DNA from: Sphingomonadales bacterium
Lineage (GTDB): Bacteria; Pseudomonadota; Alphaproteobacteria; Sphingomonadales; Kordiimonadaceae
DNA length: 64,000 bases
Assembly (NCBI GenBank): GCA_011088215.1
Contig: JAALKD010000004.1
Location: forward strand, 38,057 to 102,056
Direction of reading: 5' to 3'
The translations under genes were made by a program, and so were the position numbers. Positions 25,690 through 36,549 of this stretch are shown in pieces. Within the stretch, counting starts at the first letter, position 1. Every line of letters starts with the position of its first letter. Below the pieces are notes generated by a model. That model saw only the letters and a program-made list of their open reading frames with translations. It did not search any database and was not told the DNA's origin.

Positions 25690-27783
25690 TTAGCCCGATT
25701 TGGCCAGGAGTTGTTCGGGGGCACCCGAACAACTCCGGTTGATATGATCAATCAGCGCTTCCTGCGCTGGTTCAAATGCGATAAAGCCGCCTGCATGTCC
25801 AACCATGAAGCCGTAACGCGTAGAGCCGGAACTATAGACGATCGTGTAATTTTTGATTTTGGCAAAATTCCGCCACACACCGCCGTCTTCTGATGGCCTT
25901 GTGTGGCCAACGATAAAGGGTGTTCCTTTTTTAACCCCTAGCGTACGGCGGAAGTTCTTGATGTCGCGTTTGGTGTATCCCATCGAAAAACCGGGTCTAA
26001 TGACGCGGTTATGGGTTACTTCATGGGCATATCCACCGAGCTTGGCCAGATCGATGAGGGTCTCGTAGGAAACTGGCCCTCGGGTCGGAGCAGCGTGGCT
26101 GGCGATGAATGAATTTGCTTTTACGATATAAGGTAGAGCGAGAAAAAACCTCTCTACTTCGTCGCGGTATCGTTGGCCTCTTGCTTCAATCAGATATTGT
26201 TCAAATAGCTTGCCCTGCATAACATTTGCTTTGGAAACGTCAGCCGAAAAGGATTCGTGATTGCCGCGCAGCATGAAGAAATTCTGTGGAAACCGGTTCT
26301 TCAGTTTCATCACCAGGTCCAGCATTTGGATGGAGCTTTCCATGTTGCCCAAATGCCGGTCTTCGTCGCTGTGGATCATATCGCCCAGCAGGATCATGCT
26401 GGTGCGGCCACTTTCCATGCCTGCCAGGCCCTGCGGCAGCGCAAGGGTTTTCAGCAGGTTGTCGACTTGTCCGTGCAAGTCGCCGACGATAACCGGAGTG
26501 ATGGTATCCGGCAGCTCGATAACCGATCCTACCTCGTCCCACCTGTTGTCGGGTCGATAACACTCATGCGCTAAAAGCTGGTTGGTTTCTTTGATTGTGT
26601 CTAATGCATCATGCGAGCTCAACGGTTCGATAACACCGCCGTACAAATCACATATGCGACTAAACGAATTATTCCGTGTGTTCGCCAATGCATCAAGGTC
26701 ATCACTATTTACCAATGTTTGAACGGTGAGTTTTACAGTTGAATCTGTACGATCAATAAACAAGGCGCCCTTGGCATTGTGTACTGTGACTGGTTCGCGT
26801 GTCAGTTTGGCGGGCAGTTCCAAAGAATTAGAGATTTCCGTGTTAGTACCTAATTTGATGCTTGAATTGGCTTTTAAATGAACAAGGCCGCCGTCACCGG
26901 CCCTGAATTTATCCAGATTGAACAGTAACCAGTCACGTGGCAGGCTTTTTGCCTCAGAGCTTATGGGGGCATCGGGCACTACAAGCAGTTGCCGGTCACG
27001 GATTGTCAGAAAAAAGGGGCCGGCGCGGTATGGAATTCGCGCAGTGTCACCAATGGTTTGTCTGTTGGCGGTCGGAACTATTGTCTCGACACGGCTGCCG
27101 AACGCCATCGAATATAGTTTACGCACCCCGGCACCGGGCATGCTTAGCCAAGGATCAGTTGTCCGGTCAGCAATGACAGGAATGTTGAATTGCTGTGGTG
27201 GTGCGTCGTACCCGGTTCTTACATGAACCGGAACGCCTTGTTTGTGAAGATGCTCAGCAATTTCCAGGTAGGCAAGGCTTTGCCCAAGAACAAGCTCAGG
27301 TGTTAGATTTTTTTCGTAGGGAAATAACCCGGTTCGGGCGCGTTCTCTGCGCCAATTGAAGGCTTTGTCGGCCGGTGGAATAACAAATTCAAAAACGAAT
27401 TTCCGGCGTTGATTTTTCGAGGTAAGCCCAGCGTGGTTGGGTGGGACTTTGACCCGGGATGTGTCCATTTCAAGCGAGCGAAATTCCGATACCCAGTCTG
27501 GGTCAAAAACAGTTAATGCGTCGCGGTGCTCAAAAAATGGGAAGCCTAAATGAACTTCGCGAGGTCGGAATGTTAGCGACGGGTCCTGCCACCATCTTTT
27601 GCTCAAGTCCAGATAGCCTTCAAGCGGCCAACCACGTAGGCGGCGGACAATGGTTGATTTGCCCGAGCCGGGTGGTCCGGTCACAAATAGTTTCCGATAT
27701 TTTACGCCGCGCGGCAGCAGGACCCCCCGATAATCGTATATGTCTTCGCAATTAGATAATTTATTTTCGAAATCAGCGAGCAT
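25690..27783 (-). CDS. P-loop NTPase fused to PPP-family metallophosphatase
   Basis: The 697-residue protein joins two catalytic modules. A Walker A motif GPPGSGKST is at residues 36-44, in a kinase-like region of about 210 residues. A PPP-type metallophosphatase is at about 428-670 with all metal motifs: GDLHG (434-438), GDMIHSD (467-473), GNHE (508-511), SHAAP (His563) and GHT (His627). The middle (about 215-400) is beta-rich and I do not recognise it. The kinase-phosphatase order recalls the RNA-repair enzyme Pnkp, but no ligase domain or Hen1 neighbour is present. It is convergent with pit and upstream of an OprP-type porin, so phosphate-related signalling is possible. There is no export signal. 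Confidence 0.75.
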   Translation of the reverse strand: MLADFENKLSNCEDIYDYRGVLLPRGVKYRKLFVTGPPGSGKSTIVRRLRGWPLEGYLDLSKRWWQDPSLTFRPREVHLGFPFFEHRDALTVFDPDWVSEFRSLEMDTSRVKVPPNHAGLTSKNQRRKFVFEFVIPPADKAFNWRRERARTGLFPYEKNLTPELVLGQSLAYLEIAEHLHKQGVPVHVRTGYDAPPQQFNIPVIADRTTDPWLSMPGAGVRKLYSMAFGSRVETIVPTANRQTIGDTARIPYRAGPFFLTIRDRQLLVVPDAPISSEAKSLPRDWLLFNLDKFRAGDGGLVHLKANSSIKLGTNTEISNSLELPAKLTREPVTVHNAKGALFIDRTDSTVKLTVQTLVNSDDLDALANTRNNSFSRICDLYGGVIEPLSSHDALDTIKETNQLLAHECYRPDNRWDEVGSVIELPDTITPVIVGDLHGQVDNLLKTLALPQGLAGMESGRTSMILLGDMIHSDEDRHLGNMESSIQMLDLVMKLKNRFPQNFFMLRGNHESFSADVSKANVMQGKLFEQYLIEARGQRYRDEVERFFLALPYIVKANSFIASHAAPTRGPVSYETLIDLAKLGGYAHEVTHNRVIRPGFSMGYTKRDIKNFRRTLGVKKGTPFIVGHTRPSEDGGVWRNFAKIKNYTIVYSSGSTRYGFMVGHAGGFIAFEPAQEALIDHINRSCSGAPEQLLAKSG
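25707..25736. repeat. Perfect 13-bp inverted repeat at convergent gene ends
   Basis: GGAGTTGTTCGGG and CCCGAACAACTCC are exact complements with a four-base loop. It lies inside the last codons of the P-loop/phosphatase gene, 24 bases after the pit stop. The stem would be very stable in RNA from either strand; there is no U tract. Confidence 0.85.
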
Positions 27784-28007
27784 CGCTCATCATTCTCCTG
27801 CTTTTCAGAAGAATAGAATATTGTTTGCTAAGGGGCGACTTAATAATATTTGATAGTATAATCGTCGGCGATCACTTGATAAATTTGCTCTGCAACATCG
27901 GTTGCCTAACTTTCAATGCGCTCAAGATTTTTCGCGTCATCATTTAAGACAACCGCTAACGAGAGGTTATGGGTTGCATCAGACTGCAGTAATGCTCGGG
28001 AATTCTG

Positions 28008-29330
28008 CTACCAATCAACCTGGAAACGTAAACCCAGCGTATCAACGCTGTTTTCACCGTCGGTGCCGTTGAGAGGAACATTAAGAGCTTTGTTGATAGA
28101 ACTATGGCTATAATTCGCTGTGAAGCGAGTATACCGATTCAAATACCAATTCATGCCAAGCAGGTAAGTATCTTGTTCACCGCCGTAAACGCCGTCTGCT
28201 GTTAGGTCAATTCGATCGAATTTGGCGGCGATTTGCCAAGCCCCGGACCCACCTTCGCCCATTGGGTTGTTGATTTTGGGTCGGTCCCATATTCCTTTCT
28301 TCAGGTTGAGCGGTTGCCTCTCACCTGTCAGGTAAAATCCTGCCTCAAAATAACCGCCATAAAAGCGGGCGTCGCGACCACCGGCACCGGCCTCGTAGGC
28401 ATCTGTGATGCCCCATTCAGAGGCTGCATGGAATGATCCATATTGGACAGCGCTTTCAATGCCATAAAATAGGTCTTCAGAAGCAACCCTGTCGGTTGCT
28501 ATGAACCGCGGGCTTTGGTGCAGATGGGCTCTCTGTCTGTATCTTATGTTGCCGTTGTCAGCGCTGTTGCGGTAGCGCGCGGACGCACCCAAAATCCAGG
28601 CGCCTTTGTCCAGTTGATTGCCGTATGTAGCACGTGCGGCAAATACTTCCCCTTCGTCTTCTTCATCGACATCGGCGTTGCCCTTAAAAGCGCCCAGTTC
28701 AAGTGACCAGTTGTCACCGTTTGTGATGAAGCCAATGCCGAAGTGGCGGTCGAAATCAAACGCATCTGTAAAAGCAGCCCGTTCAAGGAAGGTGATATGC
28801 TTGAGCGATGTTATTTCTTCCAGTGAGTTATTGGACTTGAAATGACCAATCCGGATTTTCCCAACATTGGTTTTATATTCCAGGTACGCGTCTTCGATGG
28901 ACACATCGTTGCCTGCGAAATCGGCTACCAGCCGGTAAGCGACATTTTTCCATGCACGCCCTTCAACCGCAAGGCGCGCGGAGCGAAATTCAGTCGCCCG
29001 GATATTTGCCGAATCATCGCTGTCTGAAATAATGCCCAAGTCGGATAAAATGCGGCCACGGATGTTGAATTCAAAGTTGCCATCTGGCGTGCTTAACGCA
29101 AATCCCGGTTCTGCTTTCGTGATAATGGGGGTCTTGGCTGCAACAGGTATTGCCGCTGGTGCGACAGCAACGGGGGTTGCCAGTTGCTGCTTTTCCAATT
29201 GCTCAATACGTTTTGTTAACAATTCAAGCTGTGCTTTCAGCTCCGAAACTGTTTGAGCGCCGACAGACGGCGCAGCAGTTACCGTAAGCGCAGTTGCCGC
29301 AAGCAACGACGCGGTGCGATATCTTTTCAT
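28008..29330 (-). CDS. Phosphate-selective porin, OprP/OprO family
   Basis: This outer-membrane beta-barrel belongs to the OprO/OprP family (PF07396), which takes up phosphate or polyphosphate. It has a signal peptide (KRYRTASLLAATALTVTA, cleaved near ...VGAQT). A short coiled coil follows (VSELKAQLELLTKRIEQLEK), as in this family. The barrel strands end in a final LGLRFQVDW with an aromatic C terminus for assembly. Length (440) is normal. A Pho box lies 57 bases upstream on this strand, so induction by phosphate limitation is likely. It sits next to the P-loop/phosphatase gene and close to pit. Confidence 0.88.
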   Translation of the reverse strand: MKRYRTASLLAATALTVTAAPSVGAQTVSELKAQLELLTKRIEQLEKQQLATPVAVAPAAIPVAAKTPIITKAEPGFALSTPDGNFEFNIRGRILSDLGIISDSDDSANIRATEFRSARLAVEGRAWKNVAYRLVADFAGNDVSIEDAYLEYKTNVGKIRIGHFKSNNSLEEITSLKHITFLERAAFTDAFDFDRHFGIGFITNGDNWSLELGAFKGNADVDEEDEGEVFAARATYGNQLDKGAWILGASARYRNSADNGNIRYRQRAHLHQSPRFIATDRVASEDLFYGIESAVQYGSFHAASEWGITDAYEAGAGGRDARFYGGYFEAGFYLTGERQPLNLKKGIWDRPKINNPMGEGGSGAWQIAAKFDRIDLTADGVYGGEQDTYLLGMNWYLNRYTRFTANYSHSSINKALNVPLNGTDGENSVDTLGLRFQVDW

Positions 29331-29386
29331 TCCGTAAAACCTTTCCCTGCTAAGGCGTAGTGACGTGTTACACTTTTATGATGGAT

Positions 29387-29404
29387 ATTACAGTTATATG
29401 TCAG
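29387..29404 (-). promoter_or_regulatory. Pho box upstream of the OprP-type porin
   Basis: Read on the minus strand, the 18 bases match CTGTCATAWAWCTGTMAY at 17 positions, with one mismatch at position 4. The site ends 57 bases before the porin ATG, a typical distance for PhoB activation. Confidence 0.75.
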
Positions 29405-29491
29405 TTTTGTTACGCAGAACCAGCAGGGCAAAAAAAGTGGTTTTAGCGTCATGTTTCAGACACTGGATTATCTATAATACAAAAAGGAAAA

Positions 29492-29567
29492 TGGTGCCGG
29501 CACCAAGATTCGAACTCGGGGCCTGATGATTACAAATCAACTGCTCTACCAACTGAGCTATACCGGC
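29492..29567 (-). tRNA. tRNA-Thr (TGT)
   Basis: The 76-base minus-strand sequence folds as a full cloverleaf. The acceptor stem starts GCCGGTA and ends TGCCGGC before A and an encoded CCA. The D arm is AGCTCAGTTGGTAGAGC, the anticodon loop contains TGT flanked by T and A, and the T arm has GTTCGAAT. The anticodon TGT reads ACA and other threonine codons. No other tRNA is adjacent. Confidence 0.97.
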
Positions 29568-29826
29568 ATTGTTGCGATCAATTTTACCGCTGATGGGTAA
29601 CATACGCTGGGTTTCAGTGAAACCGGAGCACCGTATATCGCCGCAAACGCTGCCTTGCAAGAAAAAATATGCAAAAAATGCACGAATTTACCTGCCAGCT
29701 TTGCGGACACACCGCAATGGCGCAATTAATGAGGTCGCTAAATTCGGGCCCCATGTTTATTTGCGCTTGCCCGATGGTGACAACGGGATAAAAATACAGC
29801 AACAATATTAGAGGAAAGGTATTTAA

Positions 29827-30309
29827 ATGTCAGGCGATCACCACTATAACATTGCGCTGGAATGGACCGGTAACCAGGGTGCAGGGACACGTGATTACCG
29901 CGCTTATTCTCGCGACTATATGGTTTCCGCCAGCGGAAAGCCCGCCATAGCCGGCTCATCCGATCCTGCATTTATGGGCGATGCCGAACGCTATAACCCG
30001 GAAGATATGTTTCTGGCGTCAATTGCCAGTTGTCACATGCTGTGGTTTCTGCATTTGGCCAGTTCGGTTGGAATTGTTGTCACCGCTTATCATGATGCGG
30101 CCTCTGGTGTTATGAAAACCAATCCTGATGGGTCCGGTGAATTTACCAGCGTAACACTGTCGCCGTCGGTAACCATTACAGATTCGTCTCAAGTGGAACA
30201 AGCCACAGCGCTGCATGATCAGGTTGGCTCTTTGTGTTTCATTGCCCGCTCGATCAATGTACCAATACGTCACGACGTCACGGTCACCGTTGGACCTTCG
30301 CAGGCCTAA
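29827..30309 (+). CDS. OsmC family peroxiredoxin
   Basis: OsmC/Ohr proteins reduce organic hydroperoxides with two cysteines. Here the first is in SIASCHMLWFLHLA, and the second region reads LCFIARSINVP. The NPEDMFLASIASCHM block is typical of the short OsmC-like branch that reads 'OsmC family protein' rather than Ohr. Length is 160 residues. GAGGAAAGG lies upstream of the ATG. It is a single gene between tRNA-Thr and a convergent PAS_5 gene. The substrate is not known. Confidence 0.88.
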   Translation: MSGDHHYNIALEWTGNQGAGTRDYRAYSRDYMVSASGKPAIAGSSDPAFMGDAERYNPEDMFLASIASCHMLWFLHLASSVGIVVTAYHDAASGVMKTNPDGSGEFTSVTLSPSVTITDSSQVEQATALHDQVGSLCFIARSINVPIRHDVTVTVGPSQA

Positions 30310-30374
30310 AGGTGTCGACTAAAATTTAGACCAGGCCGAGCAACCGAACAACCGTCAACTACTGGTGCCGTTGA

Positions 30375-30926
30375 TCAGGTCCAGGCTGCACAGCCGAACA
30401 ATCGAACGATGGCACCGCCATCGTCGCAGAGGGGCAACACCACGAAACTTGCTGTGCGAACAACCTCGGTGTCCTTGTAAAAATTACATACCATAAATGT
30501 GGCATTTCGGGTGTGATAAGCCTGCCGGGCGATAGCAAAACCGTCTGCAACGCCTGCGTCCGACCCGTTTGCGGCAGATTGCGACAGCCGTGCACCGGTT
30601 GCTTCTTTACCGTAATTCTCTCGATTTGCAGTACCAAATAATCTGAAGCGAAGATCAACATCACCGGTGTCATTCTCTGGGTCTTCTTCTGGAACCACAT
30701 CAAGAATATACATGTTTGGCAATAGAGTTGCAGAAAAGGATGATGCTTTTACGTTGTCAAAATGTGGAACTTCCCCCGGCATTTGTAGCCATTTATGATA
30801 CAAGGCGAGGGGTTCCTTGAAGGTAGGTATTTCCTTCACGTCGCTGAGGGGCACCAGGGATGCAATTTCTTTTAGACTCTGCTCCCGGACAGATATTAGT
30901 TCGCTGAGTATGGTAAATGTTGACAT
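30375..30926 (-). CDS. PAS_5 domain protein
   Basis: This is another single PAS_5 domain of 183 residues. The pattern ALYHKWLQMPGEVPHFDNVK (20 residues) is followed by ATLLPNMYILDVVP, then DLRFRLFGTANRENYGKEATG, and ends in ASFVVLPLCDDGGAIVRLFG. The order and spacing match the copies at 18456-18989 and 19085-19611. No effector domain is present. It stands alone upstream of tldD on the same strand, with about 110 bases between them. The ligand and partner are unknown. Confidence 0.8.
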   Translation of the reverse strand: MSTFTILSELISVREQSLKEIASLVPLSDVKEIPTFKEPLALYHKWLQMPGEVPHFDNVKASSFSATLLPNMYILDVVPEEDPENDTGDVDLRFRLFGTANRENYGKEATGARLSQSAANGSDAGVADGFAIARQAYHTRNATFMVCNFYKDTEVVRTASFVVLPLCDDGGAIVRLFGCAAWT

Positions 30927-31036
30927 GATCCGTTAATGGCCTTTGCAGATACAACACACACATTGACCCAACAATTGTTGGGTGCTGGAAACAAAGAGGA
31001 TGGAGGCTAGCGATTCGTGTACTTTTGCCATGATAA

Positions 31037-32485
31037 TTAACCCGCCGTGCCACCGACAGTTAGCCCGTCGACCCGCAGTGTCGGTTGTCCCACGCCGGCG
31101 GGCACCATCTGACCGCCTTTGCCGCAGGTGCCAACGCCGTTATCAAGCTTGAGGTCGTTGCCGATCATGGAAACCCGGGTTAGCACGTCGGGTCCGTTAC
31201 CGATAAGCGTTGCCCCTTTCACCGGCGCACCGATTTTACCGCCTTCAATGCGGTAAGCTTCGGTGCAGCTGAAGACAAATTTGCCCGACGTTATGTCTAC
31301 CTGTCCGCCGCCAAAATTGACCGCATATAGGCCGTCATCAACGCTGGCGAGAATTTCAGCGGGGTCTTTGTCGCCAGCAAGCATAAATGTATTGGTCATG
31401 CGCGGCATCGGGGAATGGGCAAAGCTTTGGCGGCGTCCGTTGCCGGTGGGCGCCATGCCCATCAGGCGGGCGTTCAGCCGGTCCTGCATGTAGCCCTTCA
31501 GGATACCGTCTTCGATCAGAACTGTACGCTCGGTGGGTGTGCCTTCGTCGTCAACCGTCAACGAGCCACGCTTCTGCTCCATGGTCCCGTCATCCACTAC
31601 TGTAATGCCCGGTGCGGCCACACGTTCGCCTAACAAACCGGCAAACGCCGAGGTTTTCTTGCGGTTGAAGTCGCCTTCCAGGCCATGGCCGATCGCTTCG
31701 TGCAGAAGCACACCGGGCCAGCCGGGGCCAAGCACAACTGTCATTTCACCAGCCGGGGCCGCCACGCTTTCCAGATTAACATTGGCTTGCCGGATTGCTT
31801 CCTGGACCTGGGCCTGCCAGGCTGATTCGTCGAACAGGAAGTCGTAAGACTGCCGTCCGCCAGCGCCGTCATAGCCCATTTCCTGACGGTCCCCTTCACC
31901 CATCACTACGGAAACATTCAACCGGACAAGTGGGCGCACATCGCGTACCCGGTGGCCGTCGGCGCGGATGATCTCTACCGACTGCCAACTGCCGAGGATA
32001 GAGGCGCTAACTTGGCGGATGCGGTTATCCTGCTCGCGGGTATAGGCGTCGATCTCTTGCAGCAATGAGACTTTTTTGTCGAAGTCGATTCCGGCCAATG
32101 GGTTATCGGCGCTGTATAACTGCTTGTTGGTGCGTGCTGGCGCGCCGCTCCTCATGTCGCCGCCGCCGGATTTGATAGCGCGTACAGTCTCTCCTGCGCG
32201 TTTTATCGCATCGTGGGACAGTTCATTAGAGTGGGCAAAGCCGGTGGATTCGCCGCAAACAGCTCGGAGGCCAAACCCCTGGCTCGAATCGAAGCTTGCG
32301 CCTTTAAGGCGGCCATCATCGAAGGTAAAGGATTCGGACTGTGTAGATTCTAGATACAGCTCGCCGTCATCCATGCCCTGCAGGCTATCTTCAACAATAG
32401 CTGCGGTTTTTGCTTCATCCAGATCAGATTCGGTGAAAAAGAAATTGAGGCTGGGCGTTGAGGAATTAGTATTGGATTCGGCCAT
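31037..32485 (-). CDS. tldD: Metalloprotease TldD
   Basis: TldD, with its partner PmbA/TldE, is a zinc protease that processes peptides and affects toxin-antitoxin and microcin systems in other bacteria. The zinc motif HExxxH is HEAIGHGLEGDF, with His262, Glu263 and His267. The third ligand cysteine lies in GVGTCGKGGQMVPAGVG near the C terminus. Length (482) is normal. In many alphaproteobacteria tldD lies just upstream of and divergent from coxB, as here. The pmbA partner is not in this window. Confidence 0.95.
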   Translation of the reverse strand: MAESNTNSSTPSLNFFFTESDLDEAKTAAIVEDSLQGMDDGELYLESTQSESFTFDDGRLKGASFDSSQGFGLRAVCGESTGFAHSNELSHDAIKRAGETVRAIKSGGGDMRSGAPARTNKQLYSADNPLAGIDFDKKVSLLQEIDAYTREQDNRIRQVSASILGSWQSVEIIRADGHRVRDVRPLVRLNVSVVMGEGDRQEMGYDGAGGRQSYDFLFDESAWQAQVQEAIRQANVNLESVAAPAGEMTVVLGPGWPGVLLHEAIGHGLEGDFNRKKTSAFAGLLGERVAAPGITVVDDGTMEQKRGSLTVDDEGTPTERTVLIEDGILKGYMQDRLNARLMGMAPTGNGRRQSFAHSPMPRMTNTFMLAGDKDPAEILASVDDGLYAVNFGGGQVDITSGKFVFSCTEAYRIEGGKIGAPVKGATLIGNGPDVLTRVSMIGNDLKLDNGVGTCGKGGQMVPAGVGQPTLRVDGLTVGGTAG

Positions 32486-32879
32486 TCAGGGCGCTCCTTA
32501 ATCGAAACAATATAGCATGGGTGCCAAAAAAATGCGGCCAATTGCCACATCCGACATGTGTGTAATTACGTTAACTTGGTCCGGCAGGGGCAAAAACTCA
32601 AGCTTTTGTGCGACATTATCGTCCAAAAGTCAGCCCATTTGAAACAAAATTCACTTCAATGGCTCACATGGGCTTGAGCCTGTCAAATCCTCTGGTATAA
32701 GAGGCACGAAATTAACAGGGGCCGGGCAGGGCGCTTTTCCTGCCAACAAGGACGCTCGTAGGGCTGGTCGAAAAGCGAAAAAGCGGTTAGCATTGTTTAA
32801 GCCCTTCGCTAGGGGCGGACAAACAAACCGCATCGGTTTTGGTCAAGTTTAACGGGTCAGGACAAAGGAAAGCATAGTT
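32486..32879. other. Divergent intergenic region between tldD and coxB
   Basis: This 394-base stretch carries the promoters of tldD (leftward) and the cox operon (rightward). I found no clear dyad operator, RNA motif or small gene. An AGGAAAG ribosome site lies just before the coxB ATG. A weak open frame on the minus strand lacks a start signal. Confidence 0.5.
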
Positions 32880-33770
32880 ATGAACGTCAAAGGGCTTATC
32901 GCCGGAATGGTTGCTGGTATCACAGCGCTGTTCACTGTGGCGGCTGGCGCAACTGCTCAGGATCGGATTGGTCAGCCAGTCGATAAGGGCATATGGTTGC
33001 AGGAAGCAGCCAGCGAGCAGGCACAAAAAATCAGTGATTTCAATGAATTACTATTTTGGATCATTTTGGTGATCACAATTTTTGTTTTCATATTGATGTT
33101 TTACACAATGTGGCGTTTCCGCGAAAAAGCCAACCCGGTGCCGTCCAAAGTTAGCCACAATACATTCATCGAAATTGTCTGGACTGTTGTTCCCATCATC
33201 ATATTGGTGGTTATCGGCGTTATTTCCCTGCCACTTTTGTACTGGCAAGATCAGGTGCCTGAGACAGACATGGCAATTAAGGTTACTGGAAACCAATGGA
33301 ACTGGACATACAGCTATCCGGATCACGGCGACTTTGAACTGACCGCAAACCTTGTTGACAATGCGACCTTTGACGACCCTGCAAAGCTTGCTGCTGCGGA
33401 AGCGGAATTAAATTCGTTTCTGGGCTGGCCCGCAAAAATGAATACGCGTTTGCTGGATGCCGATTATCGATTGGTTCTGCCGGTTGACACTAAAATCAAG
33501 GTACAGTTAACCGCATCGGATGTGCTTCATGCATGGACAGTACCTGCCTTCGGCGTGAAGCTTGACGCTGTGCCGGGCCGATTGTACGAAACCTGGTTTG
33601 AGGTCAATCAGACCGGTGTTTTCTACGGCCAATGCTCGGAACTGTGTGGTCGAGACCATGCCTATATGCCGATCACAGTTGAAGTCGTCTCTAAAGAACA
33701 ATTTGCCCGTTGGGTTGCATTGCAAGGTGGCACCATTGCCGCTGCGCCTGCACCAACGCTTGGTCGATAA
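32880..33770 (+). CDS. coxB: Cytochrome c oxidase subunit II
   Basis: Subunit II accepts electrons from cytochrome c at its CuA centre and passes them to haem a. A signal peptide (residues 1-26) precedes two membrane helices, then the periplasmic cupredoxin domain. The CuA ligands are visible as HAWTVPAFGVK and CSELCGRDHAYM, and the electron-entry GNQWNWTY patch is present. Length (296) is normal for an aa3-type oxidase. It starts the cox operon, with coxA 24 bases downstream. Confidence 0.97.
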   Translation: MNVKGLIAGMVAGITALFTVAAGATAQDRIGQPVDKGIWLQEAASEQAQKISDFNELLFWIILVITIFVFILMFYTMWRFREKANPVPSKVSHNTFIEIVWTVVPIIILVVIGVISLPLLYWQDQVPETDMAIKVTGNQWNWTYSYPDHGDFELTANLVDNATFDDPAKLAAAEAELNSFLGWPAKMNTRLLDADYRLVLPVDTKIKVQLTASDVLHAWTVPAFGVKLDAVPGRLYETWFEVNQTGVFYGQCSELCGRDHAYMPITVEVVSKEQFARWVALQGGTIAAAPAPTLGR

Positions 33771-35396
<1,626 letters not shown>

Positions 35397-35402
35397 ATAC
35401 TG

Positions 35403-35425
35403 GCCGCCCTCACCATGGGGGCGGC
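35403..35425 (+). other. Stem-loop between coxA and ctaB
   Basis: GCCGCCC and GGGCGGC form a perfect 7-bp stem with a nine-base loop, just after the coxA stop. There is no T run, so it probably adjusts the level of coxBA mRNA relative to the assembly genes instead of fully ending transcription. Confidence 0.55.
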
Positions 35426-35449
35426 TGTTAGCGCTCAAGAGGAGCTTAG

Positions 35450-36400
35450 GTGTCTGATTCCGCAACATCATTAGAGCAAACCGCCCAAGTGGGTGTTCGG
35501 CCCTCTGCTATGTCTGCCCCGTATGCGGGGCAAACGGCGAATGCGGCTGACTTTATTGCTTTGCTGAAGCCGCGGGTTATGTCGCTGGTTATCTTTACGG
35601 CGCTTGTTGGCTTGCTGGCGGCACCCGGCACCATGCATCCGGTGCTTGCGCTGGCGGCGATCATTTTGATTGCCATTGGTGCAGGTGCATCTGGTGCGCT
35701 GAATATGTGGTATGATGCGGATATTGATGCCGTGATGGCGCGAACCGCGAACCGACCGGTTCCTGCGGGCAAAGTAACACCGGGCGATGCGTTGGGGTTT
35801 GGTTTGACGCTTTCAGTGGCGTCGGTGGTTCTTCTGGGCCTGATCGTTAACGTCACGTCTGCGGCTTTGTTGGCGTTGACTATTTTCTTTTATGTGGTGG
35901 TTTATACCATGTGGTTGAAGCGCCGCACGCCGCAGAATATTGTTATCGGCGGGGCTGCGGGTGCGTTCCCACCTATGATCGGATGGGCGGCTGTTACCGA
36001 TAGTGTTACTATCGAATCGATTGTATTGTTTGGTATTATTTTCCTATGGACGCCGCCTCATTTCTGGGCGCTGTCGTTGTTTTTGAAAAAAGATTACGAG
36101 AAAGTCGGCGTGCCGATGCTGCCGGTTGTTGCTGGTGTCGCTGAAACCCGTCGTCAGATAATTCTATATAGCCTGCTGGTTGTGCCTTGCGGTGTTGCGC
36201 CGTATTTCATGGGTTTCGCAGGAGTGTTTTACGGCGTTGTTGCGAGCCTGTTGGGGGCGGTCTTTTTGGGCCTTGCCATTCAAGTGTGGCGCGGCGTCGA
36301 CAAATCAGACCGTAAGCTATTCTGGTTCTCTATCATCTATTTGTTCGGCGTTTTCGCTGCGCTCGCTGGAGACCGGATCGTTGGGGGGCTTGTGGCATGA
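35450..36400 (+). CDS. ctaB: Protohaem IX farnesyltransferase (haem O synthase)
   Basis: CtaB adds a farnesyl chain to haem B, the first step towards the haem A used by subunit I. It is a UbiA-fold membrane protein with nine helices. The prenyl-diphosphate motifs are [20 protein letters not shown] and the later conserved loop around [20 protein letters not shown]. The start is a GTG with AGGAGC upstream. Its stop overlaps the next small gene (ATGA). Length is 316 residues. Confidence 0.95.
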   Translation: MSDSATSLEQTAQVGVRPSAMSAPYAGQTANAADFIALLKPRVMSLVIFTALVGLLAAPGTMHPVLALAAIILIAIGAGASGALNMWYDADIDAVMARTANRPVPAGKVTPGDALGFGLTLSVASVVLLGLIVNVTSAALLALTIFFYVVVYTMWLKRRTPQNIVIGGAAGAFPPMIGWAAVTDSVTIESIVLFGIIFLWTPPHFWALSLFLKKDYEKVGVPMLPVVAGVAETRRQIILYSLLVVPCGVAPYFMGFAGVFYGVVASLLGAVFLGLAIQVWRGVDKSDRKLFWFSIIYLFGVFAALAGDRIVGGLVA

Positions 36401-36549
36401 GCGAGCAGGACCAAAAGGAAATTCCGTCGACTGATGCAGATGCGGAACGGATTCGTAAGCGCAACAGGGTTGTAGGCTTATCGCTTGGTTTGTTTGTTAT
36501 TGCGTTGGGGGTCATCAGTTATTTTCGCATCAAGGGGCTGGCCCCGTGA
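36397..36549 (+). CDS. CoxF-like small membrane protein
   Basis: This 50-residue protein starts at an ATG overlapping the ctaB stop and ends in TGA overlapping the GTG of ctaG, so it is translationally coupled at both ends. The N-terminal half is polar and charged ([20 protein letters not shown]). A single hydrophobic helix follows ([19 protein letters not shown]), ending in a short basic tail. Small one-helix proteins at this spot between ctaB and ctaG are common in alphaproteobacteria and are called CoxF. The assembly role is inferred from position only. Confidence 0.8.
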   Translation: MSEQDQKEIPSTDADAERIRKRNRVVGLSLGLFVIALGVISYFRIKGLAP

